Positions 5,407-5,941 of a DNA stretch of 5,941 nucleotides are shown piece by piece. The translations under genes and the position numbers were made by a program. Location: assembly GCA_964639275.1 (NCBI GenBank), contig CAZXCQ010000336.1:1-5941 (forward strand), given 5' to 3'. How positions within the stretch are numbered: position 1 is the first letter of the stretch; every line of letters begins with the position of its first letter. The notes beneath the pieces are model-generated. The model had not been told where the DNA came from. It saw nothing but the letters and a program-made list of their open reading frames with translations, and ran no database searches. Source of the stretch: CAZXCQ01 sp964639275. Its GTDB lineage: Bacteria > Desulfobacterota > DSM-4660 > Desulfatiglandales > Desulfatiglandaceae.

Positions 5407-5941
5407 AGGCCCGCTGAGCCGTAAAGACCATGGTCACCGGCGGGCTGGCCTCGTTACAGGCCTCGATGGCCTCAAAATCCCGGAGCGATCCCCCGGGCTG
5501 CACAATGGCCCGCACCCCTTCCCTGAGGGCCACATCCACCCCATCCCTGAATGGAAAAAAGGCATCGGAGACCATACAGGAGCCCATGAGCCCGCCCTTT
5601 GCCTCGCTTGTCTCCCGGTCGATCTCCTCCAAAAGCGCCCGATCCCTTTGCCCCTTCTCGACCGCCAGTTCCAGCTCCTTGTAAGGGATGCCGTGTCTCC
5701 TGAAGCACAGTGCATCGGCATATTTGATATAGGCTTTAAAAATGCCGATCTCGGCCACACCGACCCTGTCCTGTTCACCCGTTCCTATCCCTACGGTTAC
5801 CCCGTCCTTGACATAGATGACCGAATTGGAGGTGACACCCTGCTCCACCTGCCATCCAAAGAGCATATCGGCATACTCCTCCTTGGTGGGATTCCTGGCA
5901 ATGGTGTATGTCTTGCCCTGGTACTCTGCCCTGGCCGGGGC
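5396..5941 (-). CDS. purH: PurH-like AICAR transformylase, C-terminal part (N-terminus beyond window)
   Basis: This is the 3' part of a convergent gene; the frame stays open to the right edge, so 181 residues are visible and no start can be given. AICAR transformylase moves the formyl group of 10-formyl-THF onto AICAR to give FAICAR, the penultimate step of IMP synthesis. Family blocks seen are SNSVIYVKDG (fragment residues 38-47), VGIGTGEQDRVGVAEI (50-65), SDAFFPFRDG (125-134) and VQPGGSLRD (147-155), with a FTAQRAFKH end matching the usual PurH C-terminus (FT..R.F+H). Compared with E. coli PurH recalled from memory, there is an extra charged segment of about 45 residues between the GEQDRVGVAEI and SDAFFPFRDG blocks. 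The half that would show a catalytic Lys-His pair and any N-terminal IMP cyclohydrolase domain lies outside the window, so mono- or bifunctionality cannot be judged. Its stop codon lies inside the end of the helicase gene. Confidence 0.88.
   Translation of the reverse strand, partial: APARAEYQGKTYTIARNPTKEEYADMLFGWQVEQGVTSNSVIYVKDGVTVGIGTGEQDRVGVAEIGIFKAYIKYADALCFRRHGIPYKELELAVEKGQRDRALLEEIDRETSEAKGGLMGSCMVSDAFFPFRDGVDVALREGVRAIVQPGGSLRDFEAIEACNEASPPVTMVFTAQRAFKH

Noticed and set aside
1..5941. CRISPR array, insertion sequence, tRNA or rRNA
   Set aside because: No regularly spaced repeats, transposase motifs, terminal inverted repeats, or tRNA/rRNA-like segments were seen on either strand.

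Overview
The window looks like ordinary chromosomal DNA from an anaerobic Gram-negative bacterium, most likely of the former Deltaproteobacteria (Desulfobacterota; sulfate-reducing or syntrophic types). That placement is an inference. It rests on the long form of formate--tetrahydrofolate ligase, the PHP/EndoQ-UvrD fusion protein, the style of the PurH-like protein and the moderately high GC of the genes. No 16S rRNA or other decisive marker is present.

Layout: bases 1-199 are an AT-rich upstream region with a possible promoter, two small leader hairpins and a strong Shine-Dalgarno. Bases 200-1963 (+) encode a full-length formate--tetrahydrofolate ligase (fhs), closed by a clear intrinsic terminator at 1987-2015. 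Bases 2016-2160 are non-coding and end in a TTGACA box. Bases 2161-5406 (+) encode a 1081-residue protein. Its N-terminal ~415 residues are an endonuclease Q-like PHP nuclease with a zinc knuckle, and its C-terminal ~620 residues are a complete UvrD/Rep-type SF1A helicase ending in a candidate sliding-clamp-binding peptide, QLNLF. Bases 5396-5941 (-) hold the C-terminal 181 residues of a PurH-like AICAR transformylase, running off the right edge. It converges on the helicase gene and overlaps it tail to tail by 11 bases.

How the genes relate: fhs makes 10-formyl-tetrahydrofolate, which AICAR transformylase consumes in purine synthesis, so the two outer genes are metabolically linked although they are on opposite strands and not in one operon. 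The middle gene is a DNA-repair candidate. The most interesting point in the window is the joining, in one chain, of a nuclease module whose relatives nick DNA 5' of deaminated bases, a UvrD-type helicase motor and a possible clamp tether. No mobile element, CRISPR array, tRNA or rRNA was seen.
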